Positions 6,988 to 16,050 of a DNA stretch of 47,556 nucleotides are shown here, piece by piece. Every line of letters starts with the position of its first letter. Positions within the stretch are counted from its first letter, which is position 1. The notes under the pieces were generated by a model. That model made no database searches and was not told where the DNA came from. It saw nothing but the letters and a program-made list of their open reading frames with translations. This stretch comes from Acidisoma sp. L85 (GTDB lineage: Bacteria; Pseudomonadota; Alphaproteobacteria; Acetobacterales; Acetobacteraceae): assembly GCF_009765865.1 (NCBI RefSeq), contig NZ_LMUQ01000015.1, forward strand, positions 18,955 through 66,510, given 5' to 3'. The position numbers and the translations under genes were made by a program.

Positions 6988-8985
6988 TCATCCACCGCGC
7001 CGTTCGTCTCCACTTTCCGCATAATGCAAACGACGAACGACGGGTATAATCTCACGAGCCACGAGAATACTCCCATAGTCTGAGATGTGGTCGTCATAAC
7101 TGTAAAGCAGATGACCGTCCTTTTCGATCGGACAGCTGTTTCTCTTGGTTGAACACAGCACGCTAGTGGGATCAACGACTTTCAACCGACCGCTCCATTT
7201 CAACGACAGCCGTTTGATAACCTCTCGATAGACCTTTGTTCGTTCCATGTTGGCGCTAATCAATACCGAACAGTGATCGTTGATCCGATGCCGAAATATT
7301 CGATTAACGATCGCAAGTGAAGTGCGCCGGCTTATGCATGACACCGGATCAGCGAGTGTGGGGTTGTCCATAACCAGGACGACGTTCTTACCCGCGCCTG
7401 TCATGTCGGCGACCATTTTGTCCAGCCCGTGGAAGACGATCTCGGAGTTCCGAGTCTGAGCAAGATCCTTCAGATACGGATCGGTGGTCTGGAACAGCGA
7501 CCGGATCGCTGTGACCAGGACTACGACCTGTATGGATGGATTCCGAGCGACGGCGTTGGCGGCGACGACCGTCATGCGCTCGAACCCCTTATATTGCCCG
7601 GCATCGCTAATCACCGGTATCGGTGCGCCTGCGGCTGCGGCACCGCCGATGAACATCCATCGCTCGTGATCAGAAGACTCTTTCACGAGGCCAGGAAACA
7701 ACGCCGCTGCCTTCGAGTCACCCAGTAAAGCGTAAACAGGCTGCCCTCTCCGGTCCGCGACACAGAATGCGATGCCACGTTTCTCGTTAGATGACATTCC
7801 GCACTCGTTGATCAGTTCCGCAGAGACGTTCCCGACCTGGTTGTCTGATACGTTCAGCTGATTGATCGCTCGAGCAGGAACGCCATCGTGCTGGCGGATG
7901 GCTAGACCACCAAACCCGATCGTCGCTAAGACAGCGCAGAGAGCTGGTGCCACCATCCATCCGTGCAGGTGCCTGACGTTCCTCTCGACGGCTGCGTAGG
8001 TTAGGTAGGCCAGAATGAACGACAAACAGACTGCAAGCGTAGCGCCCGATGCAGGTAATGCGTCACCTTCCATAATCCGCAGGAATGACAATAACGGCCA
8101 ATGCCATAGGTAAAGGGGATAGCTGATCAGACCAATCGCCACTATTGCCCTGCGCGATAGAATAAGTTTGTTGATTGCGGCATCCGGGCCAGCTGCGATT
8201 ATCAGAAGCGCACCCGACGCTGGGAGCAATGCCGCCCAGCCGGGAAAATGATGGTCCGTCGACAACAAGACCACAGACGCGACGATCGCGGCGATTCCGA
8301 TAGAGGACTTGAGGTTAGGGTAGGATACGAGTGTAACAGCGGAGCGCACGTTCCAGCGCGCGAGTCCGCAGCCCAGCATCAACTCCCAGAATCGCGAGAC
8401 TGGCAGATAAAATGCAGCGACCGCATTTGTATATGTCAGATAAAGGTTGATTGCAAAAGATATAGTTCCGACTACCAAGGTCAAGGTGAACAAATTCACC
8501 CGACGCCACATGAATAAGGTGAGAATCGGCCAGACCAGGTAGAACTGCTCCTCGACCCCTAGCGACCAAAGATGAAGCAGTTCCTTGTTGTTGGCCGCGC
8601 TGTCGAAATATCCAGTCTGAACCCACAACAGGAAATTGGAGGAAAACAAAGAGGCCGCGACGACACTTTCTGCGAGGTCTTTGTACTCCGACGATATCAG
8701 TACAAAGTAGCCTATTACCAAAACCGCGCAGCAGACGATGATAAGGGCAGGAAGAATTCTTTTCGCGCGTCTGACGTAGAAGTTCAAAAGGCTAAAATTG
8801 TCTCTCTCCAGCCCCGTATAGATGATTGTACCGATGAGGAAGCCGGAGATCACGAAGAAGACGTCCACGCCCACGAAGCCACCAGGCACTAGCGTAGGAT
8901 ACGCGTGATATCCGACCACGGCGACAATCGCCATAGCGCGAAGCCCATCGATATCCGGCCGATAGGAGGCGTGGTTAGACGTCAT
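6988..8985 (-). CDS. Acyltransferase-3 / SGNH fusion O-acyltransferase (OafA/YrhL-like)
   Basis: A 665-residue membrane protein predicted to O-acylate surface polysaccharide or LPS. The N-terminal acyltransferase-3 domain (about 1-360) shows YRPDIDGLRAMAI, a VGYHAYP histidine motif, GGFVGVDVFFVISGFLI and LLHLWSLGVEEQFYLVWP, with about ten membrane segments. The C-terminal part (about 420-665) is a periplasmic SGNH-type domain with LLGDSKAAALFPG as the GDS nucleophile block and YDDHISDYGS near the end. The ATG at 8985 is used because the domain starts a few codons later; the longer frame from 9078 adds an atypical leader. The gene follows the envelope genes at 9223-11640 on the same strand after a 237-base gap. 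Confidence 0.93.
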   Translation of the reverse strand: MTSNHASYRPDIDGLRAMAIVAVVGYHAYPTLVPGGFVGVDVFFVISGFLIGTIIYTGLERDNFSLLNFYVRRAKRILPALIIVCCAVLVIGYFVLISSEYKDLAESVVAASLFSSNFLLWVQTGYFDSAANNKELLHLWSLGVEEQFYLVWPILTLFMWRRVNLFTLTLVVGTISFAINLYLTYTNAVAAFYLPVSRFWELMLGCGLARWNVRSAVTLVSYPNLKSSIGIAAIVASVVLLSTDHHFPGWAALLPASGALLIIAAGPDAAINKLILSRRAIVAIGLISYPLYLWHWPLLSFLRIMEGDALPASGATLAVCLSFILAYLTYAAVERNVRHLHGWMVAPALCAVLATIGFGGLAIRQHDGVPARAINQLNVSDNQVGNVSAELINECGMSSNEKRGIAFCVADRRGQPVYALLGDSKAAALFPGLVKESSDHERWMFIGGAAAAGAPIPVISDAGQYKGFERMTVVAANAVARNPSIQVVVLVTAIRSLFQTTDPYLKDLAQTRNSEIVFHGLDKMVADMTGAGKNVVLVMDNPTLADPVSCISRRTSLAIVNRIFRHRINDHCSVLISANMERTKVYREVIKRLSLKWSGRLKVVDPTSVLCSTKRNSCPIEKDGHLLYSYDDHISDYGSILVAREIIPVVRRLHYAESGDERRGG

Positions 8986-9222
8986 CTCAAATGAGTTCTC
9001 TTGCGATAGGGGGCAAACCGAACAACTGCGCACCGGCCGAAAGCTTCCCACGAGGCGGGCTTCACGCCGGGATGGCATCGGTCAGTCAACAGAACGGAAG
9101 AACACCCGAGGTATCGCTGCCGATGGGCGGCCGCTGGCCGCTTCACCGCATGTGTGATGCCGAATTCGCTCGCGGCCCGGCCTCGGAAACAGGCTGACTG
9201 ATCTTCTCAAGCGGCGTCACGA

Positions 9223-10119
9223 TTACCCTCCACGGCGGCTAGATGGATGATCTGGAACCATTGCAGCAGGACGAGTCTTAGTATCGTCCGTCACGGTGAA
9301 GCGATTCCAGCCGCTGGTGGAATAGTGCGAGCCGTCTTCGGCAACAGCGTAGACGCGCCAAGCGAACCGATCGGCATCATTCAGGGGTACCACTATTGCT
9401 GTCAAGTCGGTGTAACCTGAGTAGACTTCGTTGGAGTTGCCGCCCCTCATCTCCCGCAGTTCAACGAAAAAGCGGGTAGCACTGGGTTCCGGCGGCGCAA
9501 GCCAGACCAACTCTACGTCACGATTAGGTGTCAGCACCGCGTCCGTACCGACCGGATATGCGGCCAGAGGGGGCGCAAAGCGCTTCGAGGTCGAGTAGTT
9601 TATCGCTCGCTTGAGATCCCTCCGCTTTGCGTCCGCCGCCGGTATAACGGCACTCGCTATGCCATACCATTGTTCGGCCACGTCTAAATTTTGCGGCACT
9701 CCGTCGCCGGTCTCATAGAGTTGCCCGATGTTGAAGGCGGCCCGGGTATGGCCGCGGGCGGCGGCGCGAGAGTACCAAGATGCCGCCTTTGAGGCGTCGT
9801 GGACTATGCCCCGCCCACTGTCATACATAACACCGACATTGAACTCCGCAGTTGGCAAACCGGCTGCAGCCGCGCGCTCATAGTAGGCGAAGGCCCGTGT
9901 TGGATTGGCTTCCACGCCTGCGCCAATATCGTAAAGGAGCCCGAGGTTGAATTGGGCGAGTGCATCACCCTGCTCCGCCAGCTGCGACCAAATCTTAAGG
10001 GCGTCCTGAAATCGGCCGGAATCGTAAGCTGCCTGACCATCGCAGACTGTGGCGGCGGCTGCGTATGCTGGCCAGGCGGCGACGGCCAAAACCAGCAGAC
10101 CGAGGTGGCTTAGCGCCAC
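9223..10119 (-). CDS. Secreted Sel1-repeat protein
   Basis: A 298-residue protein. A signal peptide (GLLVLAVAAWPAYAAAA) is followed by about three Sel1-like TPR repeats at residues 50-160, recognisable from FNLGLLYDIGAGV, FNVGVMYDSGRGI and FNIGQLYETGDGV. A C-terminal beta-rich region (about 195-285; VELVWLAPPEPSATRFFVEL) resembles a fibronectin-type fold. Sel1 proteins usually scaffold protein-protein contacts, often in the envelope. The GTG start at 10119 overlaps the end of the OmpA-like gene, so translation is probably coupled. The partner and exact role are unknown. Confidence 0.85.
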   Translation of the reverse strand: MALSHLGLLVLAVAAWPAYAAAATVCDGQAAYDSGRFQDALKIWSQLAEQGDALAQFNLGLLYDIGAGVEANPTRAFAYYERAAAAGLPTAEFNVGVMYDSGRGIVHDASKAASWYSRAAARGHTRAAFNIGQLYETGDGVPQNLDVAEQWYGIASAVIPAADAKRRDLKRAINYSTSKRFAPPLAAYPVGTDAVLTPNRDVELVWLAPPEPSATRFFVELREMRGGNSNEVYSGYTDLTAIVVPLNDADRFAWRVYAVAEDGSHYSTSGWNRFTVTDDTKTRPAAMVPDHPSSRRGG

Positions 10120-10556
10120 GTGATCTCGACACGTCGGTTACGCTGCTCCGCGACCCCCTGCGCGGTGGCTATAGCGGGCTCCGTCTCGCCTGTCGCAAGA
10201 ACCTGAAAACGATCTGCAGGGATCCCACGTGAAATTAGTGCTATAAGCACCGTGTCAGCTCGACTCTGCGACAGAAGAAGATTGGCTTCGGCAGGACCCG
10301 TGGTATCGGACATTCCCTTAACGATCATGACGATTGGCTTGCCATCATTGTAAAGACGTGACGCTTGATCGAGTACCCTAGTCTCATCGGAGCGGATCGC
10401 GCTGCTGCCGGTATCGAAATAAATGGAAAGGCTACTCGGGGCTTTGCTGGCGGCCGCATCTTGGGGTGTGCTCGTTGTCGACTGAGCAAAAGCTGTCGGA
10501 GAGCTCAAGATTGCTAAGAGAGAGAATGTCAGGCTCGACCTACTAATGTAGCTCAT
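10110..10556 (-). CDS. OmpA-like peptidoglycan-associated periplasmic protein
   Basis: A 148-residue protein with a signal peptide (SLTFSLLAILSSPTAFAQ) followed directly by an OmpA C-terminal domain. The IYFDTGSSAIRSDETRVLD start, the LSQSRADTV helix and the terminal EQRNRRVEITWR are diagnostic. Such domains bind diaminopimelate in peptidoglycan. There is no transmembrane barrel, so it is a stand-alone periplasmic module. GAGGAAC lies before ATG 10556. The gene starts 19 bases after the LytR_C-like gene and overlaps the Sel1 gene by ten bases, so the three form one operon. Confidence 0.9.
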   Translation of the reverse strand: MSYISRSSLTFSLLAILSSPTAFAQSTTSTPQDAAASKAPSSLSIYFDTGSSAIRSDETRVLDQASRLYNDGKPIVMIVKGMSDTTGPAEANLLLSQSRADTVLIALISRGIPADRFQVLATGETEPAIATAQGVAEQRNRRVEITWR

Positions 10557-10575
10557 GGGAGTTCCTCGTGTTGGA

Positions 10576-11640
10576 CTAAAGGTTAACTTCGACGGTTCCT
10601 GGTCGCGGCAGCGGTGCTTGCTTCATCAGTTTAATGGCAGCATCGTGACCAGTCAGATCCTTTACTTTCTGAGCGACCAACTTCGCTCCACCGCTGTCGT
10701 CGGAGAAGAAGTATGTGACGCTACCCTCTTGGAAGGGCCGAGTGTGGTTATCCCGACTGACCACATCAACAGCTTGACTTTGTAGTTTCCGCAAGATTGC
10801 CGTCGCTTGCGAGACCTCGTCAGGAATTTTCGAAGAATAGTTGACATAGACGTGAAGCGCTGTGCCTTCGGGAAGAGCATCAACGTTTAGGAAGGCCGTT
10901 GCAACTTCAGACCGGCCAAGCGGCGTTGGCATTGATGGGTGAGGCGGGACCGGAAGTAAACGCACAGGCTTCGCGGCTACGACGGGCGCTGGACCTACTC
11001 TAACCGCATGAGGAGGCGCACTGGGTGTTCCCTGCTGCCAACTTTTAGACCAGTCGAGCAGCGCTTTCGGCGGCGTGGGCACGGGCTGAGGGGGAAAAGC
11101 CGTGGACGCTATAGTGGCCGCGTAGGGCTCTTTGGGGGGCGCTCTGTCCAGCTGCCCGATATCCGCTCGATCGGAAGTGGTTTGAGCTTCGAACGATGAA
11201 GTGTCTGACCGATGCGCCTTAGATACCGGAGCAAGCGGGCGAGGTGAAGATATCGCCGCAACCGCATTGCTGGCGATGTCGTACGTGGGCTTAGAGCGAC
11301 TTGTTTGGCTAAGGCGTGAGACAGGTCTTACGCTCGAGTATAATAGGAATGACGTTGTGGAAATTGCTAACAGGAGGCCAAGCGTGATGGAGCGGACGCC
11401 GATGCGCGTCACCATGACCGGTCGCCTTACCCGACCGTTCCGGCCGCGTTTTGCCTGACGGAGCCGTTCCAGTTGGTCGAGCAGTTTCTTTGATTCGACA
11501 GCGTCGTCTGCTCCCGACGCGAGGTAATTAGCCTGCGAAACCAATTCACGCAGCCATATCGTTTTCTCTCGTTCGTGAGGATCCGTGCTGAAACTGGGTG
11601 CAGCACGCTCGTTATGCGAAGGTGGGTAGCCCTTAGGCAT
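10576..11640 (-). CDS. Single-pass membrane protein with LytR_C/SPOR-like C-terminal domain
   Basis: A 354-residue protein. A charged cytoplasmic N-terminus with a short helical segment (VESKKLLDQLERLRQAKRGR) precedes one membrane helix (ITLGLLLAISTTSFLLYSSV, about 85-105). A long proline-rich periplasmic linker follows. The C-terminal domain (about 245-350; FLNVDALPEGTALHVYVNYS, then VTYFFSDDSGGAKLVAQKV) resembles LytR C-terminal or SPOR-like folds. It heads the operon with the OmpA-like and Sel1 genes, suggesting an envelope complex. The ATG at 11640 has GGGGAG upstream; the domain assignment is by pattern only. Confidence 0.65.
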   Translation of the reverse strand: MPKGYPPSHNERAAPSFSTDPHEREKTIWLRELVSQANYLASGADDAVESKKLLDQLERLRQAKRGRNGRVRRPVMVTRIGVRSITLGLLLAISTTSFLLYSSVRPVSRLSQTSRSKPTYDIASNAVAAISSPRPLAPVSKAHRSDTSSFEAQTTSDRADIGQLDRAPPKEPYAATIASTAFPPQPVPTPPKALLDWSKSWQQGTPSAPPHAVRVGPAPVVAAKPVRLLPVPPHPSMPTPLGRSEVATAFLNVDALPEGTALHVYVNYSSKIPDEVSQATAILRKLQSQAVDVVSRDNHTRPFQEGSVTYFFSDDSGGAKLVAQKVKDLTGHDAAIKLMKQAPLPRPGTVEVNL

Positions 11641-11984
11641 TCTGCACGGCTCCCCTGCATAGAGCCGACCGAGACTTGCCCCGCGTTGGCTCTCTTTGCG
11701 TGCCCACAATCACAGCCGCGCTTGCGCTGATATCGAAATTTGCTCTTCGGGTCCGCACATCGACTCATCCTTTTGGCTAATAGGCAAAATTGTAATCAGC
11801 CTTTTTCGGTATCGCGACTATCGCACATCCCATCGTGCGTCCTCCCCTGGCTAGACTACGGGGTTCGTCCCCTTCTAGATGCGCGGATCCGTTGCTGGAG
11901 CGGGATTTCGCCGCGGCGCTAGGCTCATCTGTGGACGCCCCCGGAGAAGCAAGAAGATTCTTGCCTTCTGACGCGTGGTTGGGT
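11641..11984. other. Intergenic stretch before IS debris
   Basis: About 340 bases with no supported gene. It should hold the promoter of the minus-strand envelope operon, but no clear -35/-10 pair was picked out. Short open frames on both strands have unconvincing composition. The IS21 debris begins at its right edge. Confidence 0.4.
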
Positions 11985-12290
11985 CTCATGAGCCTCGATC
12001 CAGCTTCCTTTTAGCAGCTCTTGAACCAATTGGCGGTCAAGCCCGCGTGGAGCGCGGTAGTCGATGCCTTCGGGCGCCGCTTGATGGCGGAGCTTGGCGT
12101 GCCGGAGGCGAGCGCCCATGCGTTTGTCCTGGCGATAAACGACTTCGCGATCGAGGAGCATGGCGAGCCACTCGCTGTGCTGGAGGCCGGCCGCCTCAAG
12201 GTCCGTGATGAGTTCCGAGAAAGCCTTGGCCATGCCATGTAGGCCCAAGGCGTTGAGCTGAGCGAGAGTGGGGTGGTTCAGCATATTCAT
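11985..12290 (-). pseudogene. istB: IS21-family istB (transposition helper ATPase), 5' part only
   Basis: ATG 12290 with GAAGGAAAG upstream begins the typical IstB N-terminal domain (MLNHPTLAQLNALGLHGMAK, then LLDREVVYRQDKRMGARLRHAKLR and GLDRQLVQELLKGSWI). Similarity stops near 12000, before the Walker A ATPase site, so the protein is truncated and non-functional. It follows the istA remnant in the usual istA-istB order. Confidence 0.85.
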
Positions 12291-12297
12291 CTTTCCT

Positions 12298-12660
12298 TCA
12301 GTGGTAATATCGAGAGCCACGGATGTTGATGTGCTCGATCTCAAGCTCGGACTGTGGAGCGGACCCGCGCAGATGCTGCGCGGGCAGGCCGTCGAGCTTC
12401 TTGTCGAAGATCGAGCGGACCGGCCCGTAGGCCCGAGCGCCAATTTCCAGGGCGCGTAGGCACGCCGCTTCGACCCGGGACGCGCCGAAGCTCCTAGCCA
12501 AGCCAACGATCCCGCGACAGGAGCGGAAGCCCTGCTCGGGATGAGGCCGATCTTCGAAGATCAACTGACAGAGGAGCTCGACCGACGGCCCGATGGCGAT
12601 CGCTTCCTGCATGATCCTCTCAATCGTCCAATCCTTATGACGGCGGTGGCTGGAGGGCAT
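12298..12660 (-). pseudogene. istA: IS21-family istA transposase, C-terminal fragment
   Basis: The frame contains PHPEQGFRSCRGIVGLARSFG and VEAACLRALEIGARAYGPVRSI, the conserved C-terminus of IS21 IstA. The DDE catalytic core is missing. Fifteen bases beyond the fragment the IS6 element begins (12676), which suggests that IS6 insertion, or a rearrangement at this point, removed the rest. Its stop lies eight bases before istB, the normal spacing. Confidence 0.8.
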
Positions 12661-12675
12661 GTGGTCGGCGACGGT

Positions 12676-13502
12676 GGCATTGTCACATTAATTGGAAGAG
12701 GACGCATCTGAACGAAGCGCGCGGACTGAAAGCCGATCATGCCGCATTCCGCGCATAGGTCTCCTCCTGCCAAACCTCGAAAGTCAAGGAACGCTTCATC
12801 CGATAGCTGCGTGCCGTCAGCGGATGGCGTCGTGGTCGAAAGTGGCCGTAGATGAAGGCGTGAGCCAAGAGGAACCGCTGAGCCTGCCGCGGCGATTTGA
12901 AGCGCTGCATTTGCCGTTCGCGGCGCCGGGTCGGGCGATGTGAATTCTCGGCGCGATTGCTCAGGTAGCGGCTTTGCCGGTGCTCGACATCAGGCAGAAG
13001 CTCGCGTTGGGCCACGGCGTAGCTCTTCAGCTTGTCGGTGATGAGAACGCGGGGTACGTATTGCAGCTCCTTCAGGAGACGCTTGAAGAAGCGCTTCGCT
13101 GCCCCGGCGCTGCGGCGGGCCTGTACCAGAACGTCAAGCACGGTGCCGTCTTGATCGACGGCGCGCCAGAGATAATGCTGTTCCCCGTTGATCCGAATGA
13201 AGACTTCGTCCAAGTATCATTTGTCACCGGGCCGGTCGGCGCCGACGAAGATTGTTCGCGAAGCTCGCGCCAAACTTCAGACACCATCGACGGATACTCT
13301 CATAAGAAACAAAGATGCCGCGCTCCGCCAGGAGCAGCTCGACATCTCGAAAGCTCAGGCTGAGTACATGATAGAGCCAGACCGCGTGCCTGATCAGCTC
13401 GGCTGAAAACGATGGCGATAATGTGGGTCGGGCGGCTTCTTCATTCCTCCATCCTGGCGCAGGATCGGGCCGCCCGCCAGACCCGGTTACCGTGACAATG
13501 CC
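12676..13502 (-). mobile_element. IS6-family insertion sequence with intact ends
   Basis: Perfect 11-base terminal inverted repeats, GGCATTGTCAC at 12676-12686 and its complement at 13492-13502, bound an element of about 827 bp, the normal size for IS6. No matching 8-bp direct repeats flank it (left GCGACGGT; right side differs), so adjacent sequence has been rearranged or deleted since insertion. The transposase inside is broken. Confidence 0.85.
12737..13427 (-). pseudogene. IS6-family transposase, frameshift plus stop
   Basis: The N-terminal frame (from about 13427) has the IS6 start region ELIRHAVWLYHVLSLSFRDVE and SYESIRRWCLKFG. The C-terminal frame has YLDEVFIRINGEQHYLWRA, the LITDKLKSY catalytic strand and NRAENSHRPTRRRERQMQRF. 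At 13214-13228 the expected junction PGDKWYLDEV is disrupted by a one-base shift and a TGG-to-TGA change. The element cannot make its own transposase but could move with help from a related copy. Confidence 0.85.
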
Positions 13503-13603
13503 CGCAGCAAGCCGTGGAAGCCGCATCCAGGGAACCTGGGCAGCCACCAGGCGGGGGCGTACTGACGAATATCAGGCCCCAAGGTTCCTCCGGTGTAAGA
13601 TGG

Positions 13604-14227
13604 CTAGGACGCGAAGGGGCGCTGATCCAAAAGCTCTCGGGTCGATAGGATGGCGTGTGCATACATCGGTGCGTTGATCGCTGCGGCCTGCATTCCTTCG
13701 TGACTAAACGCAGCAGTGGCGTCCTTTATGAGAGTGACATGGTAGCCCAGCTCCATGCCGAAACGAGCCGTTGACTCGATGCAGCTATTTGCGATGAGAC
13801 CCACCAGGATGATCTTTTGAATTCCATGCTGCTTAAGTTGCGCGTCAAGGTCAGTATTGGCGAAACCGCTCTGCGCCCAGTGCTCCTTGATAATGACGTC
13901 GCCCTTCTGCGGACCGAATTCAGGATTAAACTCTCCGCCCCACGTGTCGACTTCGAAAGCTTTCGTGGAAAGGCCGGCTTCCTGGAACATATTTATATGC
14001 TGCCAGCCATCAAAGTCGCCTTCATGTGACCGATGGTGCGGGACAACAAAAACTCGCACTCCGGCTCGTCGAGCCGAGGGGATAATTTGACGAAGATTGC
14101 CGAACAGGCCAGAGGCGTCTGCCGTTGGCTTGATAGCCTCATATAACTTTCCACCTTCGCTCATGAAATCGTTATAGGGATCGACGATGAGCAAGGCCGT
14201 GTGGTCTGACGAGTAAGTGGCGGTCAT
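13604..14227 (-). CDS. Isochorismatase-like cysteine hydrolase (copy 1)
   Basis: A 207-residue cytoplasmic enzyme of the isochorismatase-like superfamily, which hydrolyses amides, carbamoyl groups or vinyl ethers. The catalytic triad is visible: Asp in LLIVDPYNDF (about 16), Lys in VIIKEHW (about 115) and Cys in IANSCIEST (about 148). The metal- and substrate-pocket regions are unremarkable and the substrate cannot be read from the sequence. It is the last gene of a minus operon (hydrolase, oxidoreductase, hydrolase) and ends about 100 bases from the IS6 end. A paralogue of nearly the same length (206 residues) lies at 15366-15986 and shares the unusual NDF...GK N-terminal layout. Confidence 0.9.
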   Translation of the reverse strand: MTATYSSDHTALLIVDPYNDFMSEGGKLYEAIKPTADASGLFGNLRQIIPSARRAGVRVFVVPHHRSHEGDFDGWQHINMFQEAGLSTKAFEVDTWGGEFNPEFGPQKGDVIIKEHWAQSGFANTDLDAQLKQHGIQKIILVGLIANSCIESTARFGMELGYHVTLIKDATAAFSHEGMQAAAINAPMYAHAILSTRELLDQRPFAS

Positions 14228-14344
14228 GGTGTTGCCTTCCTATTGAAAGAGAATGGTTCGCGTATCGGGGGAGATTGCCTCATGGGCGGCCATTCGTGAT
14301 TCGCTAACTGATCATGCGGTTGCCGCTGGTTCGGCCGACGGACC

Positions 14345-15337
14345 TTACGATGCCCAAGGCTCCAGTACGACTTTGCCGATGGTTCTTCGCTCTTCTATCG
14401 CCTGGTGCGCAAGCGACGCGTCCTGCAGAGGGTAGCGATGACTAATCTGAACCTTCAGTGCGCCATTTAGTACTGCACAGGTGAGATAGTGCATCGCCGT
14501 GTCGAGTAAGGGACGATGCGCGGCGCCAAAATAGCCTGGTAGATGGAAGCCCCGCAGAGTTTGATTTCTTCCCACGAGCTTAGACGGATCAATTGACTGA
14601 TGTTCGTCCACTCCTCGTCCAAACTTGACCAATGTTCCGAACGGACCGAGGCATCTTAGAAGTTCGACGAATGAGGCCCCTGAGGATTCGTATCCGACGT
14701 CGATACCTCGCCCGTCAGTTGCTTGCATGATCTGCTCTGACCATCCACGCTCTACGGAACTCACAACCAAGTCGACGCCGTTGTCACGGGCAAACACACG
14801 CTTCTCTTCGGAACTGGCGGACCCCGCGACAAAGGCTGCTCCTACCGCTCGTGCGATCTGCGTCATTTGCATCCCCACCCCGCCCGCCGCAGACTCGATG
14901 AATACCGACTTGTCTCTCAAACTGGCGACGGCATGCGTCAGCAGATAGGCGGTCAGTCCTTGCGCAAGCAACGCGGTGGCTTCGGCAAAGTCTAGTCCTT
15001 GTGGGAGCGGAATGGCCTGAGCCGCTTCCGCGAGGGCGTATTGCGAGTAACCCTGCGATCCCACACGGCAGAACACTCTATCACCCAACGTCAACGCAGA
15101 GACTTTGTTGCCAAGTTCAACGATCGTGCCCGCTATTTCGGTCCCCGGCGCGTAGGGAAGGGGGGTCTCAGTAAGATAGCGATTGGTCCGACGCATGATG
15201 TCGCCATAGAGAACGCCTGCGGCTTCTACGCGCACGAGGATCTGGTCGGGCCGTGGGGATGCGATCGACACATCGATGACCTTCAAGACATCTGGTCCGC
15301 CAAAGCGGTCCACGACCACTTGTCTTGCTGACCTCAT
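14345..15337 (-). CDS. MDR-family NADPH:quinone oxidoreductase (zinc-free)
   Basis: A 330-residue medium-chain dehydrogenase/reductase. The N-terminal catalytic domain has YGDIMRRTNRYL and PYAPGTEIAGTIVELG; the Rossmann domain has ALLAQGLTAYLL and VFIESAAGGVGMQMTQIARA. The structural-zinc cysteines of true alcohol dehydrogenases are absent, which fits the quinone oxidoreductase (QOR) branch. These enzymes reduce quinones or enones with NADPH. ATG 15337 is chosen, with AAAGGAACG upstream. It lies between two cysteine hydrolase genes and is probably co-transcribed with them (gaps of 28 and 117 bases). Confidence 0.9.
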   Translation of the reverse strand: MRSARQVVVDRFGGPDVLKVIDVSIASPRPDQILVRVEAAGVLYGDIMRRTNRYLTETPLPYAPGTEIAGTIVELGNKVSALTLGDRVFCRVGSQGYSQYALAEAAQAIPLPQGLDFAEATALLAQGLTAYLLTHAVASLRDKSVFIESAAGGVGMQMTQIARAVGAAFVAGSASSEEKRVFARDNGVDLVVSSVERGWSEQIMQATDGRGIDVGYESSGASFVELLRCLGPFGTLVKFGRGVDEHQSIDPSKLVGRNQTLRGFHLPGYFGAAHRPLLDTAMHYLTCAVLNGALKVQISHRYPLQDASLAHQAIEERRTIGKVVLEPWAS

Positions 15338-15365
15338 GCTCGTTCCTTTGTTAGGATATGATGGG

Positions 15366-15986
15366 TCAGGCCGCGGGCTCGATTGCGGCGAGCAACTTGT
15401 CAATAGTCGTCACTTCGTGACCGAAGGTCGGATAGGAGAGTTCTAAAGCCGCCTTGTGGGCCTGCTCGGTGAACTCCGCGACGGCATCGGTTAAGAAGGT
15501 GACGTGGAAACCCTCTTCGAGCGCATGGCGGCCAGCACTCTCGACGCAGGTGTGGGAGGTCAACCCGGCGAGGACGACCTTCTCAATATTGTTTTCACGG
15601 AGCTTCTGAATCATGTCGGTATTCACGAAGCTGTCGAATGTCCGGTGGCGGCTGATGATGACATCACCCTCCCGCGGCGCGAAAGTCCCAAAGAAGTCGG
15701 CGCCCCACTCTCCCTTCCAGAAGAGCTTGTTCTCCATCGCCCACTGCCAGCGCGGATGGACATGTTTGACGTCGTCGAAGCTATGTTCGTGAAGTCCATG
15801 TGGCACGTGGAAAATCTTCATCCTCTTGCCGCGAGCACCGTCAATCAAGCGTGTCAGATGCGCGATGAGGTCGGTTTTCTGAAGCATTGGCCCGATCCGT
15901 TGAGCCAGCTTCCCCTTCTTGTCTAGGAAATCATTCAGAAGGTCGACCAGAAGTAGAGCGGTGTCGCTGATCGCGTAGGGTTCCAT
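15366..15986 (-). CDS. Isochorismatase-like cysteine hydrolase (copy 2)
   Basis: A 206-residue enzyme paralogous to 13604-14227. The triad residues are Asp in LLLVDLLNDFLD, Lys/Arg-region VIISRHRTF (the usual Lys position reads Arg-His-Arg here, an oddity) and Cys in LTSHTCVESAG. It is the first gene of the minus operon and diverges from the LysR gene, 115 bases away. ATG 15986 is chosen, with AAAGG upstream; a longer frame to 16112 would overlap the LysR start and adds no family sequence. The substrate is unknown; the HTCVES motif fits the general amidohydrolase branch. Confidence 0.88.
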   Translation of the reverse strand: MEPYAISDTALLLVDLLNDFLDKKGKLAQRIGPMLQKTDLIAHLTRLIDGARGKRMKIFHVPHGLHEHSFDDVKHVHPRWQWAMENKLFWKGEWGADFFGTFAPREGDVIISRHRTFDSFVNTDMIQKLRENNIEKVVLAGLTSHTCVESAGRHALEEGFHVTFLTDAVAEFTEQAHKAALELSYPTFGHEVTTIDKLLAAIEPAA

Positions 15987-16050
15987 TGTCGCAAGCCTTT
16001 CTGTTTCATCGGCACTGCGGATGCGCCCATTTGCTAGACCATGCGTAGAC

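Noticed and set aside
12011-12242. Short plus and minus frames over the IS21 remnant
   Set aside because: They are shadows of the istB fragment, whose motifs are clear in one frame.
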